A stretch of 64,000 nt of DNA from Paenibacillus sp. (GCF_031177825.1 NZ_JAPSKE010000005.1:62001-126000), one strand, 5' to 3'. Numbered from the stretch's first letter, positions 18,551 through 27,585 are shown. Translations and numbers: made by a program. Notes: generated by a model from the sequence alone, not told the origin.

Positions 18551-20929
18551 TTATGATTTCGGAAACCGGATATCAACGTGGAACCCTTCCCGCGGAGCGG
18601 ACCGGAACGCGACCCGGCCCCCGAGGCTCAGCACCCGCTTCTCGATGCCGGCGAGGCCCATATGTTGGAACGAATCCTCGTACGACGTCCATTCCATGCC
18701 TACGCCGTCGTCGGCGTACGAGAAGATCAACCCGTCTTCCGTTTCCGTCAGCGAGATGCCGATCTTCGTCGCTTGGGAGTGCTTGTTCGCGTTGTTCAGC
18801 AGCTCCTGCACGATGCGATAGACGCCGAGAATATGCTCTTCCCCGTAGCTTGCCGCGGACGCTTCGGCCGCCGTAAATTCGATTTCGTAATTCGCGAACA
18901 TGCGCGTATATTCGAAGAGGCTCTTCAGCGATTCGACCAACCCCATTTTCAATAGAAAAGGAGGCCGCAATTCGTTGCACGTAATCCGAATCTGATGAAT
19001 GGCGTCCAGCAGCCCTTCCTCGATGCGCATCAGCTCCCGCTTCGCCTCCGGCTCGAACGATCGGAGCGACCGAAGCGATTCGAGCTTGCGGTACCAGATG
19101 ATCAAATCCTGCAGCACCGAATCGTGCAGGTCGCTGGACAGCGTCGCCCGTTCCTTCTCCGACAGCTTGAACAACAGCCTCAGCATCCACCTGGGGGCTT
19201 CGCGATCTAACGCCAGCTCCTCCATCCGCTTCATCAAGTCTTCGATCAAGTGCAGGTTGTCGTACAGAATCGTGACGTAATGAACGGCCGTCTCCAGCCA
19301 CTCCCGTTCGATCGGAAGCAGCTCATGATGCAGACCGATGCGAAGGTACGTCGGATGCCCCTTCTCGCCGATGCGGATCCAGGTGTCTTCGCCCGTCATG
19401 CGGGACGCTTCTTCCCCGATCGGCACTTCCTCGATCGCCGCGCGGGCCGCATGCAGCACGTCGCGGACCTCGTCGAGCAGCCGCCGTTCCAAATCGGACA
19501 CCTTCATGACGTTCGCGAGATCGTTGGAGAAGCGGTTGAGGCTTTGTTGAAGCGCCTTGTATCGTTTCTCGCTTTCGACGAGCTCGCGCTCCTCCCGCTT
19601 CCGCTTGGTAATGTCCTTCGCGATGCCGTGAATGCCGTTCAAGCTTCCATGGAGGAAGATCGGCACGAACGTAATGTGAACGATCCGCTGCCCGTCCTTC
19701 CCCGGCGCCAACCGGCATTCGATGTCTCTCGGCCGTCCTTCCCGCCTGACGCGCAGAAGCGCGTCGCAGACGTCCGCATGGTCCTCGTCGTGGATGACGC
19801 CCAGGAAGCAGCGGTTCGCGAGTCGGGATTTCTCGATTCCGGTAATCGCCTCGAACGCCGGATTCGCGTTCACGAGATAGTACCCGTCGAGCTCGACGGA
19901 GAAGACGCCGTCGAGATTATTTTCGAATAACGACATGTACCGCTGTCTGCTCTCTTCCAGCGCAAGCTCGGAACGCTTCTGCTCCGTAATGTCCACGACG
20001 ATGCTGTCCAGCCGCACCGTCTCGCCGTGCCGATCCAGCACCGGCGTTACGATCATGCGCGCCCACCGCGTCTCGCCCTCCACATGAATGAACCGGATCG
20101 GGATGTCGACAGGGATCCCTTGGTCCAGCTTCGGCTTCAGCACGCGCATCATGCGCTCGTTGTCGTCGGGATGAATATGATCGTGCATTCGCATGGGACG
20201 GTTCATGACTTCTTCCCGCGGCAGTCCGCACAGCTTCTCCATGCTCTTGGACATGAACGTATGTCTCGTAAAGTCGCGGTCCGTCGACCAGACGCCGGCG
20301 CCGACGTTTTCCAAAATATTCTCGAGCAATCGCTCGGCTTCCTTCCGCTCCGACACGTCCCGCACGACCGCGACGACGAACCGGACCTCCCCCTCCGGAT
20401 CGAGCACCGGCTTTACGCGGGCTTCGGCCTGGAGAATGCGGCCGTCGGCGCGCACGACGCGGTATTCCGTCTCGTCTTCCGCCTTCGTCGCGAGCACCCG
20501 GCGGAAGACGTCGTTCACCTGGGCTCGGTCGTCCTTATGAATGACGTCGAACGCTCCGATGCCCTCGTATTGCTCGATGCGGTACCCGCTTAACGTCTCG
20601 AACGACGGAGATACGTACCGCACGTACGCCTCGCGATCGACGAGCACGATCGTGTCCGACGTATGCTCCGCGACGATGCGGTACACTTCCGCCCGCGGGT
20701 CCGGCTCCGGCTGCGCGTACACCGCGTAAGCGATCGTTCGGCCGTCGTCCCGAACGACGGGCACGCGACGCCCCGCCGCGGCGAGCCGCTTGGACGGCGC
20801 CGCGAGCGCTTCGTACGCCGGGTTCCCCCAGAGCTCGCGTCCCTCTAAGTCTTCTATATAAACCGGCTCCGGCACATGCGTCAACCATTGCCGGGCGCCT
20901 CGCAAGACATCGTCGTAGATTGCTGTCAT
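18551..20929 (-). CDS. Soluble multi-PAS sensor histidine kinase (HisKA_3/NarX-ComP type)
   Basis: This 792-residue protein has no obvious transmembrane segment. It has about four PAS-type regions (around 15-75, 80-195 ending V-V-R-D-V-S-E-R-K, 200-320 ending V-V-D-I-T-E-Q-K and 325-445 ending I-A-K-D-I-T-K-R-K), then a linker and a HisKA_3 dimerisation domain. The phospho-acceptor is in D-L-H-D-S-V-L-Q-D-L-I-I-W-Y-R-K-L-E, followed by an ATPase domain (N-box L-L-N-N-A-N-K-H, D-D-G-V-G-M, G-L-A-G-I). The H-box resembles ComP, but the polytopic membrane sensor of ComP is replaced by PAS modules, so a cytoplasmic cue (redox, ligand) is likely. Partner is the ComA-like regulator downstream. Confidence 0.93.
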   Translation of the reverse strand: MTAIYDDVLRGARQWLTHVPEPVYIEDLEGRELWGNPAYEALAAPSKRLAAAGRRVPVVRDDGRTIAYAVYAQPEPDPRAEVYRIVAEHTSDTIVLVDREAYVRYVSPSFETLSGYRIEQYEGIGAFDVIHKDDRAQVNDVFRRVLATKAEDETEYRVVRADGRILQAEARVKPVLDPEGEVRFVVAVVRDVSERKEAERLLENILENVGAGVWSTDRDFTRHTFMSKSMEKLCGLPREEVMNRPMRMHDHIHPDDNERMMRVLKPKLDQGIPVDIPIRFIHVEGETRWARMIVTPVLDRHGETVRLDSIVVDITEQKRSELALEESRQRYMSLFENNLDGVFSVELDGYYLVNANPAFEAITGIEKSRLANRCFLGVIHDEDHADVCDALLRVRREGRPRDIECRLAPGKDGQRIVHITFVPIFLHGSLNGIHGIAKDITKRKREERELVESEKRYKALQQSLNRFSNDLANVMKVSDLERRLLDEVRDVLHAARAAIEEVPIGEEASRMTGEDTWIRIGEKGHPTYLRIGLHHELLPIEREWLETAVHYVTILYDNLHLIEDLMKRMEELALDREAPRWMLRLLFKLSEKERATLSSDLHDSVLQDLIIWYRKLESLRSLRSFEPEAKRELMRIEEGLLDAIHQIRITCNELRPPFLLKMGLVESLKSLFEYTRMFANYEIEFTAAEASAASYGEEHILGVYRIVQELLNNANKHSQATKIGISLTETEDGLIFSYADDGVGMEWTSYEDSFQHMGLAGIEKRVLSLGGRVAFRSAPREGFHVDIRFPKS

Positions 20930-21114
20930 TGTTCAACTCCTCGTCCTCTCTCCGCCATAGCTTCATTATATAAGAAAGCGCCTCCGCTTACCGCGCAAAA
21001 AAACGGGGCATCTCCGCAATTTCTGAACGCGAGAATCGAAGCCCTCGCCTTCGATGCCGCCAAACTGCGAACTTCGTACTCGCATTCTTCCTTCCCGGCA
21101 CAGCTCGTTCCACG

Positions 21115-21309
21115 TTAGCGAACGCCAATGTTCTCTATTTGCGCCTCTTCCCCGAATTTGCCCGAATAGCGAACATGAGATTTCCCTATTTCGGTCGAAG
21201 TCGCCGTATCGGACCGTTTCCGTCGCGAATAAGGAACATTCATGTTCCCTATTCCGCACTTTTTGCCATGTTCGTCGAGAATAAGGAACTTTCGTGTTCC
21301 CTAATCGGA
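21115..21309. repeat. Four degenerate palindromic repeats in the kinase upstream region
   Basis: Four related units begin near 21115, 21164, 21228 and 21280. The best two read AATAAGGAAC followed by TGTTCCCTA, i.e. near-palindromes of GGAACAtnnATGTTCC; the first two are more diverged. Spacing is irregular (49, 64 and 52 bp). The gap 20930-21329 holds no supported gene. The rest of it contains only the presumed kinase promoter region near 20950-20990. Confidence 0.7.
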
Positions 21310-21327
21310 ACGCGCCACTGCTCCCTT

Positions 21328-21373
21328 GACGAAAAAAAGACCCTATACCGCCAACAGGCAGCCTAGGGTCTTC
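21328..21373 (-). terminator. Terminator of the six-gene catabolic operon
   Basis: On the minus strand AAGACCCTA pairs with TAGGGTCTT and is followed by TTTTTTTCG, about 15 bp after the stop at 21388. Confidence 0.88.
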
Positions 21374-21387
21374 CGTATTTCCAAGAC

Positions 21388-22239
21388 TCATTCGTCCCAA
21401 CGCAGCAGCGACGCCAACGCCCGCCGCGCCAGCTCCGCCGACCGGAGATGCTCGTCGTCTCCGGCCGCGCAGCAGCTTCCCGCCGCCGAGACGCGGTACG
21501 CGTTCGTCCGCCCCGCCTCGTCGACGACGACGGCATGTCCCCCGTCCCGTTCGATGTCCGATCCCTTCAAGTAGAACGTGCACGGGATACGGCCTTCGGC
21601 GTAGACGAAAGCGTCGCACGGCCACAGCCGTTCCTCGCCCGATTCGACGTGCCTCGCGAGCACCCCGTCGACCCGTTCGCGGCCTTGCACGCCGGCAATG
21701 TCCCACACGGCGGGATCGAGCCGTTCGACCGCCGCGCCGCGATCCTTCAGCCGCCGCTCCGCGCCGTCGACGACGCGGCCGCGGCCGGCGAGAAGCACGC
21801 GCCTGCCCGGGACGTACCCCCGATCCAACAAGCCGACGCTCATCATAGGCGTCATGACCCCGGCCGGTCGGCTTCCCGGTATGCGCCGGGCTTCGCGCGG
21901 CTTTTCGAACGCGCCCGAGCACAGCAGCACCCGCTCCGCCTCGACGTCTACGTAGCCTTCAGGGCCCTGCAGGCCGATCAGATGCGTACCCCGGTCTTCG
22001 TCGAAGTATAAGCTCGTCGCCGTCGTGCGAAGCCTGAACTCGTAGGGCAGCTCCGCGGCCCGCCGCGCCAGCTCCGCTTCTTCGGCGAAGCCGCGGCCCG
22101 CGTACAAGCCTCGCAGCAGTCCGCCGATGCCGTCCTCGTAATCGGTCGCCAGCACGCGCTGCAGCCCGCTCTCCTTCGCCGCGAGCGCCGCGGCCGCTCC
22201 GGAGATGCCTGCACCGATAATCGCGAGCTCAACCTTCAT
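21388..22239 (-). CDS. FAD/NAD(P)-dependent oxidoreductase, GlpB/HcnB-like subunit
   Basis: The N-terminal Rossmann motif is I-I-G-A-G-I-S-G-A-A-A-A (about 7-18). A second nucleotide-binding loop (V-L-L-A-G-R-G-R-V) lies near 145. Two characteristic segments are L-L-C-S-G-A-F-E-K-P-R and a C-terminal A-A-G-S-C-C-A-A-G-D. The 283-residue size fits the small flavin subunits that accompany GlpA-type dehydrogenases. The start overlaps the end of the GlpA-like gene by 11 bp, so the two are probably subunits of one complex. Substrate unknown. Confidence 0.85.
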   Translation of the reverse strand: MKVELAIIGAGISGAAAALAAKESGLQRVLATDYEDGIGGLLRGLYAGRGFAEEAELARRAAELPYEFRLRTTATSLYFDEDRGTHLIGLQGPEGYVDVEAERVLLCSGAFEKPREARRIPGSRPAGVMTPMMSVGLLDRGYVPGRRVLLAGRGRVVDGAERRLKDRGAAVERLDPAVWDIAGVQGRERVDGVLARHVESGEERLWPCDAFVYAEGRIPCTFYLKGSDIERDGGHAVVVDEAGRTNAYRVSAAGSCCAAGDDEHLRSAELARRALASLLRWDE

Positions 22240-23668
22240 GGAGCACCCCTCCCTCGGAATCGCAATCGAACGCCAGATAGGAGCCCTGCAGCCCCTTGAG
22301 CGGCTGCGCGACGCGGGCGCCCGTGTGTTCCGCGACGAGGTCCATCACTTTCGGAATGCAGCCGTTGCCTTGGCATTCGCCGAGCAGCGCTCCCGTTCGG
22401 CGCTTCACGGCGTCCATGGTAGCCGCTGCGACCGGGCGGCGAAGCGCGTTCACGATCTCCCCCCGCGTGATCGAACGGCAGAGGCAGACGATCTCCCCCG
22501 CCTCCGTCGCATGCTCCTCGCCGAACAGCTCCGGGATGTCCGTCCGAAGCTCCGCCTCCGGCTTCGGCGTAAGCGTCAAGCCCGCCCGCTCGAGCTGCGC
22601 GGACACCGTCTCCGCGATGCCCGGGGAGGCGGATACGCCCGTGGAGCGAATGCCCGCCGCATGCACCATCCGGGCATCGACCGCCGACGGGCGGATGACG
22701 AAGTCCCCTTCGCTGCAGACGGCGCGAACGCCGGCGAATTGGCGTACGCTGGCGTAGCTTCGAGCCGACGGAACGAGCTTCTCGCAGCCGGAGAGGACGG
22801 CTTCCATGCCTCCCGCCGTCGTGGAGCGATCCCACTTCTCTTCCTGATCCTCCGCGGTCGGGCCGAGCAGGAAGCCCCCGAACACGACGGGCGACAGCAG
22901 GATGCCCTTCGACGTCTTCGTCGGCACCGGCAGAACGATCTGGCTGACCGGCACCGCCTCCTCCGTCAAGAGGAACTGCCCCTTCCGCGGCGTTAAGGTA
23001 AAGCTGTCGTCGCCGATCATTCTCGCGACGTCGTCGGCCCATAGGCCCGCCGCATTCACCGCGTAACGGGCCTCGACCTCGCGGCCGTCCTCCAGCGCGA
23101 TAAGCAGCGTCTCGTCGTTCGCTTCGATTCGAGCGACCCCCGAACCGAGCGACACCTCGGCGCCGTTCATCGCGGCGATCTCGGCGAACGACCGCGTCGC
23201 CCAGAACGGATCGATCAGCGCTTCCCCCGGGATCGACAACCCCCCGATCGCGCTTGGCGTGACGGCCGGATTCCGCTCCAGCAGCTCCTCCCGGCCGATC
23301 CACTCGCAAGCGACGCCGTTCGCCGCGGCCGACGGCGCATACGTCTCTTCGATGATGCCTCGGTCTTCGTCGGAGACGGCGACCATGACGGCACCGCATT
23401 CGACGTAGGGAATCTTAAGCCGTTCGATCAGCGTCGGCCACAAGCCGCGCGACAGCCGCAGGCATTCCGCTTCCACCGTTCCCGGCTTCGCGTCGAAGCC
23501 GGTATGCACGATGCCGCTGTTCGCCTTGCTCGCGCCTTCGCAGACGTCCGGCTGTTTCTCGATCAGCAGCAGCTTCAGCCGAAATTCGGACAGCTTGCGC
23601 AGGATGGAGGCTCCCACGATGCCGCCGCCGATGACGACTACATCGTAGACGTCGTCTCTCATATGCAT
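22229..23668 (-). CDS. GlpA-like FAD-dependent dehydrogenase with C-terminal BFD-type [2Fe-2S] domain
   Basis: ATG at 23668 is chosen because GGAGG sits 7 bases upstream; the open frame extends to 23827 without such a site. The 479-residue protein starts with an FAD-binding fold (V-V-V-I-G-G-G-I-V-G-A-S) and a DAO-type domain (about 5-370). It ends in a four-cysteine BFD/Fer2-like domain (about 400-465; I-V-C-L-C-R-S-I-T, then L-L-G-E-C-Q-G-N-G-C-I-P). This architecture is known from anaerobic-type glycerol-3-phosphate dehydrogenases and related hydroxy-acid dehydrogenases. Neighbours suggest oxidation of a sugar-derived hydroxyl rather than general glycerol metabolism (inference). Confidence 0.88.
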   Translation of the reverse strand: MHMRDDVYDVVVIGGGIVGASILRKLSEFRLKLLLIEKQPDVCEGASKANSGIVHTGFDAKPGTVEAECLRLSRGLWPTLIERLKIPYVECGAVMVAVSDEDRGIIEETYAPSAAANGVACEWIGREELLERNPAVTPSAIGGLSIPGEALIDPFWATRSFAEIAAMNGAEVSLGSGVARIEANDETLLIALEDGREVEARYAVNAAGLWADDVARMIGDDSFTLTPRKGQFLLTEEAVPVSQIVLPVPTKTSKGILLSPVVFGGFLLGPTAEDQEEKWDRSTTAGGMEAVLSGCEKLVPSARSYASVRQFAGVRAVCSEGDFVIRPSAVDARMVHAAGIRSTGVSASPGIAETVSAQLERAGLTLTPKPEAELRTDIPELFGEEHATEAGEIVCLCRSITRGEIVNALRRPVAAATMDAVKRRTGALLGECQGNGCIPKVMDLVAEHTGARVAQPLKGLQGSYLAFDCDSEGGVLHEG

Positions 23669-23687
23669 CTCTCCCCCTCCTGATGAG

Positions 23688-25199
23688 TTAACGCCCCCGT
23701 CGTGCATGAACGATCTCATGAACGCGGTACCCGTCGAGCTCGGAGAGCGGGTACGTCTCCCGCGGCAGCCGCCGGAACGGCAGCGACCGCAGGTCGACGG
23801 CGGCCGCTCCCGGCGTATCGGCGTCATATATAAGATCCGTCATCCGCGAGTACGCCGCTTTGTACGATCCGCACGCTTTGACCACCACCAGCTCCTGCAG
23901 CGTCGGCTCGATGCCGAACGCCCGAAACAGCTGAGGGTCCCCGTTCCCCGCCATCTGACGGCACACCAGAATGCTGATGTTCCCGACCTGCAGTACGGCG
24001 GAGGGACCGATGCGCTGCACCGTTCCGCGTCCGGCCGGCCCTTCCTGAACGAAGACGCCGTCATGCAGCGATTTCACATACGCCTCGACCTGCAGCGGCG
24101 GATTCGTCTCGGGATATCTCGAGCCCCCGACCGTGAAGTCGGCCGTTCGGCCGACCCCGAGCGCGAACGCGCGGTCCGCGGCCGGCGAGTCGTTCACGGC
24201 GATCGCCGTTCGAAGCGGCGAGCCGCGCGCAAGCAGCCGGCGAACGACGGCGACGCTGTCCCCGGTCGCGCCCGCGTTCGACGAATCGGCCGCGTCGACG
24301 AGCACGACGGGCTTTCCGGACCGATTCCGCTCGGCCCGCTCGATCACGTCGTCGACGGACAGCAGATCGGGTCGGAAGCTCTTGCGCAGGTCGAACAAGC
24401 GCTGCCCCAGTTCCAGCGCATAAGATTCCGCTCGCTTCGGATCCCGGTCGATCGCGAGCACGGCCGAAGCGCCGTCCCCCACGTCCAACCAGGGCTGCAT
24501 CTGATAAATCGAAAAATCCGTCAGGCGTCCGGACCGCTCGAGCGCTTCTCCGTATCGGATCAGTTCGGCGAACGGCCCGCTCATCGTCGAGTACCCGCTC
24601 GCCGGAACGATCATCGGCACCTTCGCTTTCACCATTCGGAATTTGACGCCGTCCGTCAGGCAAGCGAATCCAAGCTTCGCGGCGCGGTACCCGGTTTCGT
24701 AATGATCCTGATGCGGATACGTACGATACCCGCAAATCACGTCCGCATGCTCCATCATGCGATCCGTAATGTTGGCGTGCAGATCGGTCGAGACGGCGAC
24801 GACCGCGGATTCCCCCGCCGCGGCTCGAATCGCCTCCAGCATATACCCCGAGCCGTCCTCCTCCAGCGTCGTTCGGGTCGCTCCGTGAAGCGAGACGAAC
24901 ACGCCGTCGACGGGGCTGTTTTCCATAAGAATGCTTCTACACTTCTCCAGAAAATGCTCCGCGACCCCGTGCTCCACCGGCCCGCCGCTCGAAGCGAACA
25001 TGGAATACCCGGGAATCGCCGTCGCCCCCGACTCGTCGATCGCTCGCAGCATGCCGGCCAAGGCGCACGGCTTATCTCCATAGAACGTCCGTATGGCCTC
25101 CCCTTCGTACATCCCGCTTCGTTCGAAAAACTCGATCCCGCTGGGCAGCGGATTGAAGCTGTTGGATTCCTGGTGGAATTCGACGAGTACGATCTTCAT
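23688..25199 (-). CDS. M81-family protein, MlrC-like
   Basis: The 503-residue protein matches the MlrC/M81 family from the start (K-I-V-L-V-E-F-H-Q-E-S-N-S-F-N-P). It has the conserved V-F-V-S-L-H-G-A-T, T-D-L-H-A-N-I-T and G-Y-R-T-Y-P-H-Q-D segments that supply metal ligands, and a C-terminal domain with V-D-A-A-D-S-S-N-A-G-A-T-G-D-S. MlrC cleaves linearised microcystin, but most family members in soil bacteria have unknown amidohydrolase-like roles. It is coupled to the CoxG-like gene upstream (ATGA overlap). Its place in an operon with sugar enzymes suggests hydrolysis of an amide or lactone in a catabolic route (inference). Confidence 0.9.
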   Translation of the reverse strand: MKIVLVEFHQESNSFNPLPSGIEFFERSGMYEGEAIRTFYGDKPCALAGMLRAIDESGATAIPGYSMFASSGGPVEHGVAEHFLEKCRSILMENSPVDGVFVSLHGATRTTLEEDGSGYMLEAIRAAAGESAVVAVSTDLHANITDRMMEHADVICGYRTYPHQDHYETGYRAAKLGFACLTDGVKFRMVKAKVPMIVPASGYSTMSGPFAELIRYGEALERSGRLTDFSIYQMQPWLDVGDGASAVLAIDRDPKRAESYALELGQRLFDLRKSFRPDLLSVDDVIERAERNRSGKPVVLVDAADSSNAGATGDSVAVVRRLLARGSPLRTAIAVNDSPAADRAFALGVGRTADFTVGGSRYPETNPPLQVEAYVKSLHDGVFVQEGPAGRGTVQRIGPSAVLQVGNISILVCRQMAGNGDPQLFRAFGIEPTLQELVVVKACGSYKAAYSRMTDLIYDADTPGAAAVDLRSLPFRRLPRETYPLSELDGYRVHEIVHARRGR

Positions 25200-25662
25200 C
25201 CCGGCGTCCCTCCGGGCGCCCCCGCGAACAGCCGTTGCACGTTCCTCGCGAATTCCCGGGACGATTCCGTAACCGTGCCCTTCATCATGACGTCGCCGAG
25301 CGACGCGAGCCGGCCGGACATCTGCAGGTCCATATCGTACGCGACCTCCGTCTCCGCCGCCGCGCGCTCCCGCAGCCGCACCTTCAGCTTCGTCCGGAAC
25401 ATGCCGGCCAGCTTCATGGGCTTCCCGGTCATCTCGACGATCAGCTCTTCAACTCGGCGAATCCCTTCAGCTGTCCATTCGCCTTGAAAGCGATCGTCAT
25501 GAATTTCGTCTTCACTTCCATCTCCGCTTCGTACTCCGTGTCGCTGAGCGCCGTCATGTCCCTGCAGCCCGGTACGCAGCTCGCCAGCTTCTCGACGTTC
25601 ATGAACACGTCCCACACCGCAGACTTCGGCGCGGGAATCGTAAAGGATTCGGCGATCTTCAT
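25196..25662 (-). pseudogene. CoxG-like SRPBCC protein interrupted by a frameshift
   Basis: From the ATG at 25662 the frame encodes M-K-I-A-E-S-F-T-I-P-A-P-K-S-A-V-W and the typical C-V-P-G-C segment of CoxG proteins, then stops at about 25441 after F-A-E-L-K-S. The rest of the domain (V-E-M-T-G-K-P-M-K-L, M-S-G-R-L-A-S-L-G) continues in another frame to 25196. One missing base near 25441-25447 explains this. CoxG-type SRPBCC proteins bind hydrophobic ligands or help assemble molybdenum hydroxylases. Overlap signals at both ends (ATGA with the oxidoreductase and with the M81 gene) show it belongs to the operon. Whether the break is real or a sequencing error cannot be told here. Confidence 0.85.
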
Positions 25663-26714
25663 ACAAATCTCACCAAATCGTCCGTATCGGAGGAGACGCG
25701 AATGGCTTCCAGCATTTTCACGACCTCGTACCCTTGGCTTGCGTCGCAGAGCGGCCGCTCCCGCTCCCGCACGCAGCGAACGAACGCGTCGATCTCCGCT
25801 TGGTATAGATCGGCCGCGGGCACCTTCAGCGCGTATTCCGTCGGAATGCGGTTCGTTTCTTTGAAGAGGGTCAGCGGGTCGAGGCTCGCCCCGCCCTTCG
25901 TGCCGAACAGTTCCACCTTCAACGCGTCGTCTTGGCTGCCGTTCACCGCCCAGCTCGCCTCGATCGTAAGAGCGGCGCCGTTGTCGAACGTGATGAACGC
26001 CGTACCCAAATCCTCTACGTCGTACACAGGATCGACCTTGTTGACGTCGGAATGGGCTTCGTAGAAGGAAGCGTATTTCGTGTCGTACGGCGCCACCTTC
26101 CGGAACTGCTTGCCGAGCACCTGCTTCGGCGCCGGCGCTCCCATCATCCACCACGCAAGGTCGAGCGCATGCACGCCGATGTCCATCATCGGACCGCCGC
26201 CGGAGTAGAGACGCTGCGTGAACCAGCCGAGCGGCACGCCGCGCCGGCGCAAGATTTTCGCCTTGGCGTAATAAATTTCTCCCAGCTCCCCGTCGGCGGC
26301 CAGCCCTTGCAGCGCTTGCGCGTCCGCGCGATAGCGGTGGCTCATGCCGACCATGACGACATTGCGCGATGCCGCCGCCGCTTCCTTCAGCCGCAGCGCC
26401 TCTTCGATACTGACGGCCATCGGCTTCTCGACCAATACGTCGATGCCGTATTTCAACGCGGACAGCACGAGCGATACATGGGTGTCGTTGAACGTGCATA
26501 TGCTTACGGCGTCTACCCCCGCTTCCCGATACATGCGCTCCGCCGATTCGTACACCGCCGGGTTCCCGAACTCCGACGCCACGCGCTTCGCGCGTTCTAC
26601 GTCCGTATCCGCGATCGCGACGATGTCCGCGTGCGGGTTGTTCCGATATCCCGGAAGATGGCACATATGGGCGATCGATCCGACGCCGACGATTCCGACC
26701 TTCACCTTACTCAT
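25659..26714 (-). CDS. Gfo/Idh/MocA family oxidoreductase
   Basis: The N-terminal NAD(P)-binding fold has G-I-V-G-V-G-S-I-A-H-M (about 8-18). The family signature E-K-P-M-A-V (about 95-100) provides the catalytic lysine, and a C-terminal alpha/beta domain includes the H-x-x-D-L pattern (G-V-H-A-L-D-L-A). An AGGAGG site precedes the ATG. Members oxidise or reduce sugars, inositols and sugar acids. It is the second gene of the operon, 14 bp after the isomerase-like gene. Confidence 0.92.
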   Translation of the reverse strand: MSKVKVGIVGVGSIAHMCHLPGYRNNPHADIVAIADTDVERAKRVASEFGNPAVYESAERMYREAGVDAVSICTFNDTHVSLVLSALKYGIDVLVEKPMAVSIEEALRLKEAAAASRNVVMVGMSHRYRADAQALQGLAADGELGEIYYAKAKILRRRGVPLGWFTQRLYSGGGPMMDIGVHALDLAWWMMGAPAPKQVLGKQFRKVAPYDTKYASFYEAHSDVNKVDPVYDVEDLGTAFITFDNGAALTIEASWAVNGSQDDALKVELFGTKGGASLDPLTLFKETNRIPTEYALKVPAADLYQAEIDAFVRCVRERERPLCDASQGYEVVKMLEAIRVSSDTDDLVRFV

Positions 26715-26727
26715 GAATGGGGGCCTC

Positions 26728-27585
26728 CTAGTTGTTTACTTCGATGGCGCTTAAGAGTTCGCGAACGTACGCCAGCGCTTGCTCCGAGCCGAAGCGCTGC
26801 TCTTCGACGCCCTCGAACTCGACCGTATACCAGCCGTCGTACCCGGAACGCCGGAGACTCGTCAACAGTCCCTGAAGATCGACCTCGCCTTGCCCGGCGA
26901 TCTTCCCTTGGTATCGCTTGCCTTCCAAGGAGGGGAGCACGCACGCCGAGACGTCCGGTCCGACGAGCGCGAAGTCCTTCACATGCACATGCTTCACTTC
27001 GGCGATCAATTCCTCCAGCGCCTCGGTCGGCTGCTGGTCCACGAGCAGGAAGTTGCCCGTATCGAATGCGCTCTTCAGCGCCGGCGATCCGACCTCGCGG
27101 AGGATGCGCCGCACCTGTCCGCTCTTGCCCGCGAACAAGCCGTGATTTTCCAAACAGAGGACGATACCCTTCGACTCCGCGTATCGCGCAGCCCGGCGCA
27201 GCCCGTCGATGACGTATTCCAGCCCTTGCTCGAAGCCGAGCGAGTCGTCTCGCGGCAGGTCGCCGGAGAAGACGCGCACGACGAAGGCGCCGAGGTACGC
27301 CGCCGCGTCGACCGCGTCCGTCACTTCCTTCAGCTGCGCTTCGCGTTCGGCCGCGTCGGCGGAGACGAAGTTGTTGCAGGCGGCGTAGCAAGCCGTTCGC
27401 AGGCCGAGGGCCGCGAGCCGCTCCTTCGCCAAGGGAAGCTCCGTCTCCCGATCTTTCCAGAAGATGCTCAGCAGCTCCACCCCTTCCGCCTTCGTCGCCG
27501 CGGCGAATTCGAGGAAGTCGAAGACGTCCCATTCCCCGTCGTACCAATATTGATGCACGCTCCACATGCTCAGCGCCAGCTTCAT
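26728..27585 (-). CDS. Sugar phosphate isomerase/epimerase (xylose-isomerase-like TIM barrel)
   Basis: ATG at 27585 is chosen: AGGAGG lies 8 bases upstream; an ATG six bases earlier is too close to it. The 285-residue protein has the AP-endonuclease/xylose-isomerase-like barrel with metal-ligand motifs C-L-E-N-H-G, A-F-D-T-G-N-F, V-H-V-K-D-F and V-E-F-E-G-V-E. Such proteins are isomerases, epimerases or dehydratases of keto-sugars and inositols. It is the first gene of the six-gene operon and starts about 100 bp downstream of the DUF4855 gene end. No strong terminator is visible in between, so read-through from the previous locus is possible. Confidence 0.9.
   Translation of the reverse strand: MKLALSMWSVHQYWYDGEWDVFDFLEFAAATKAEGVELLSIFWKDRETELPLAKERLAALGLRTACYAACNNFVSADAAEREAQLKEVTDAVDAAAYLGAFVVRVFSGDLPRDDSLGFEQGLEYVIDGLRRAARYAESKGIVLCLENHGLFAGKSGQVRRILREVGSPALKSAFDTGNFLLVDQQPTEALEELIAEVKHVHVKDFALVGPDVSACVLPSLEGKRYQGKIAGQGEVDLQGLLTSLRRSGYDGWYTVEFEGVEEQRFGSEQALAYVRELLSAIEVNN

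Noticed and set aside
22229..23827. Longer start for the GlpA-like gene
   Set aside because: The extra N-terminal 53 residues are a shadow of the M81 gene; a strong ribosome binding site fixes the start at 23668.
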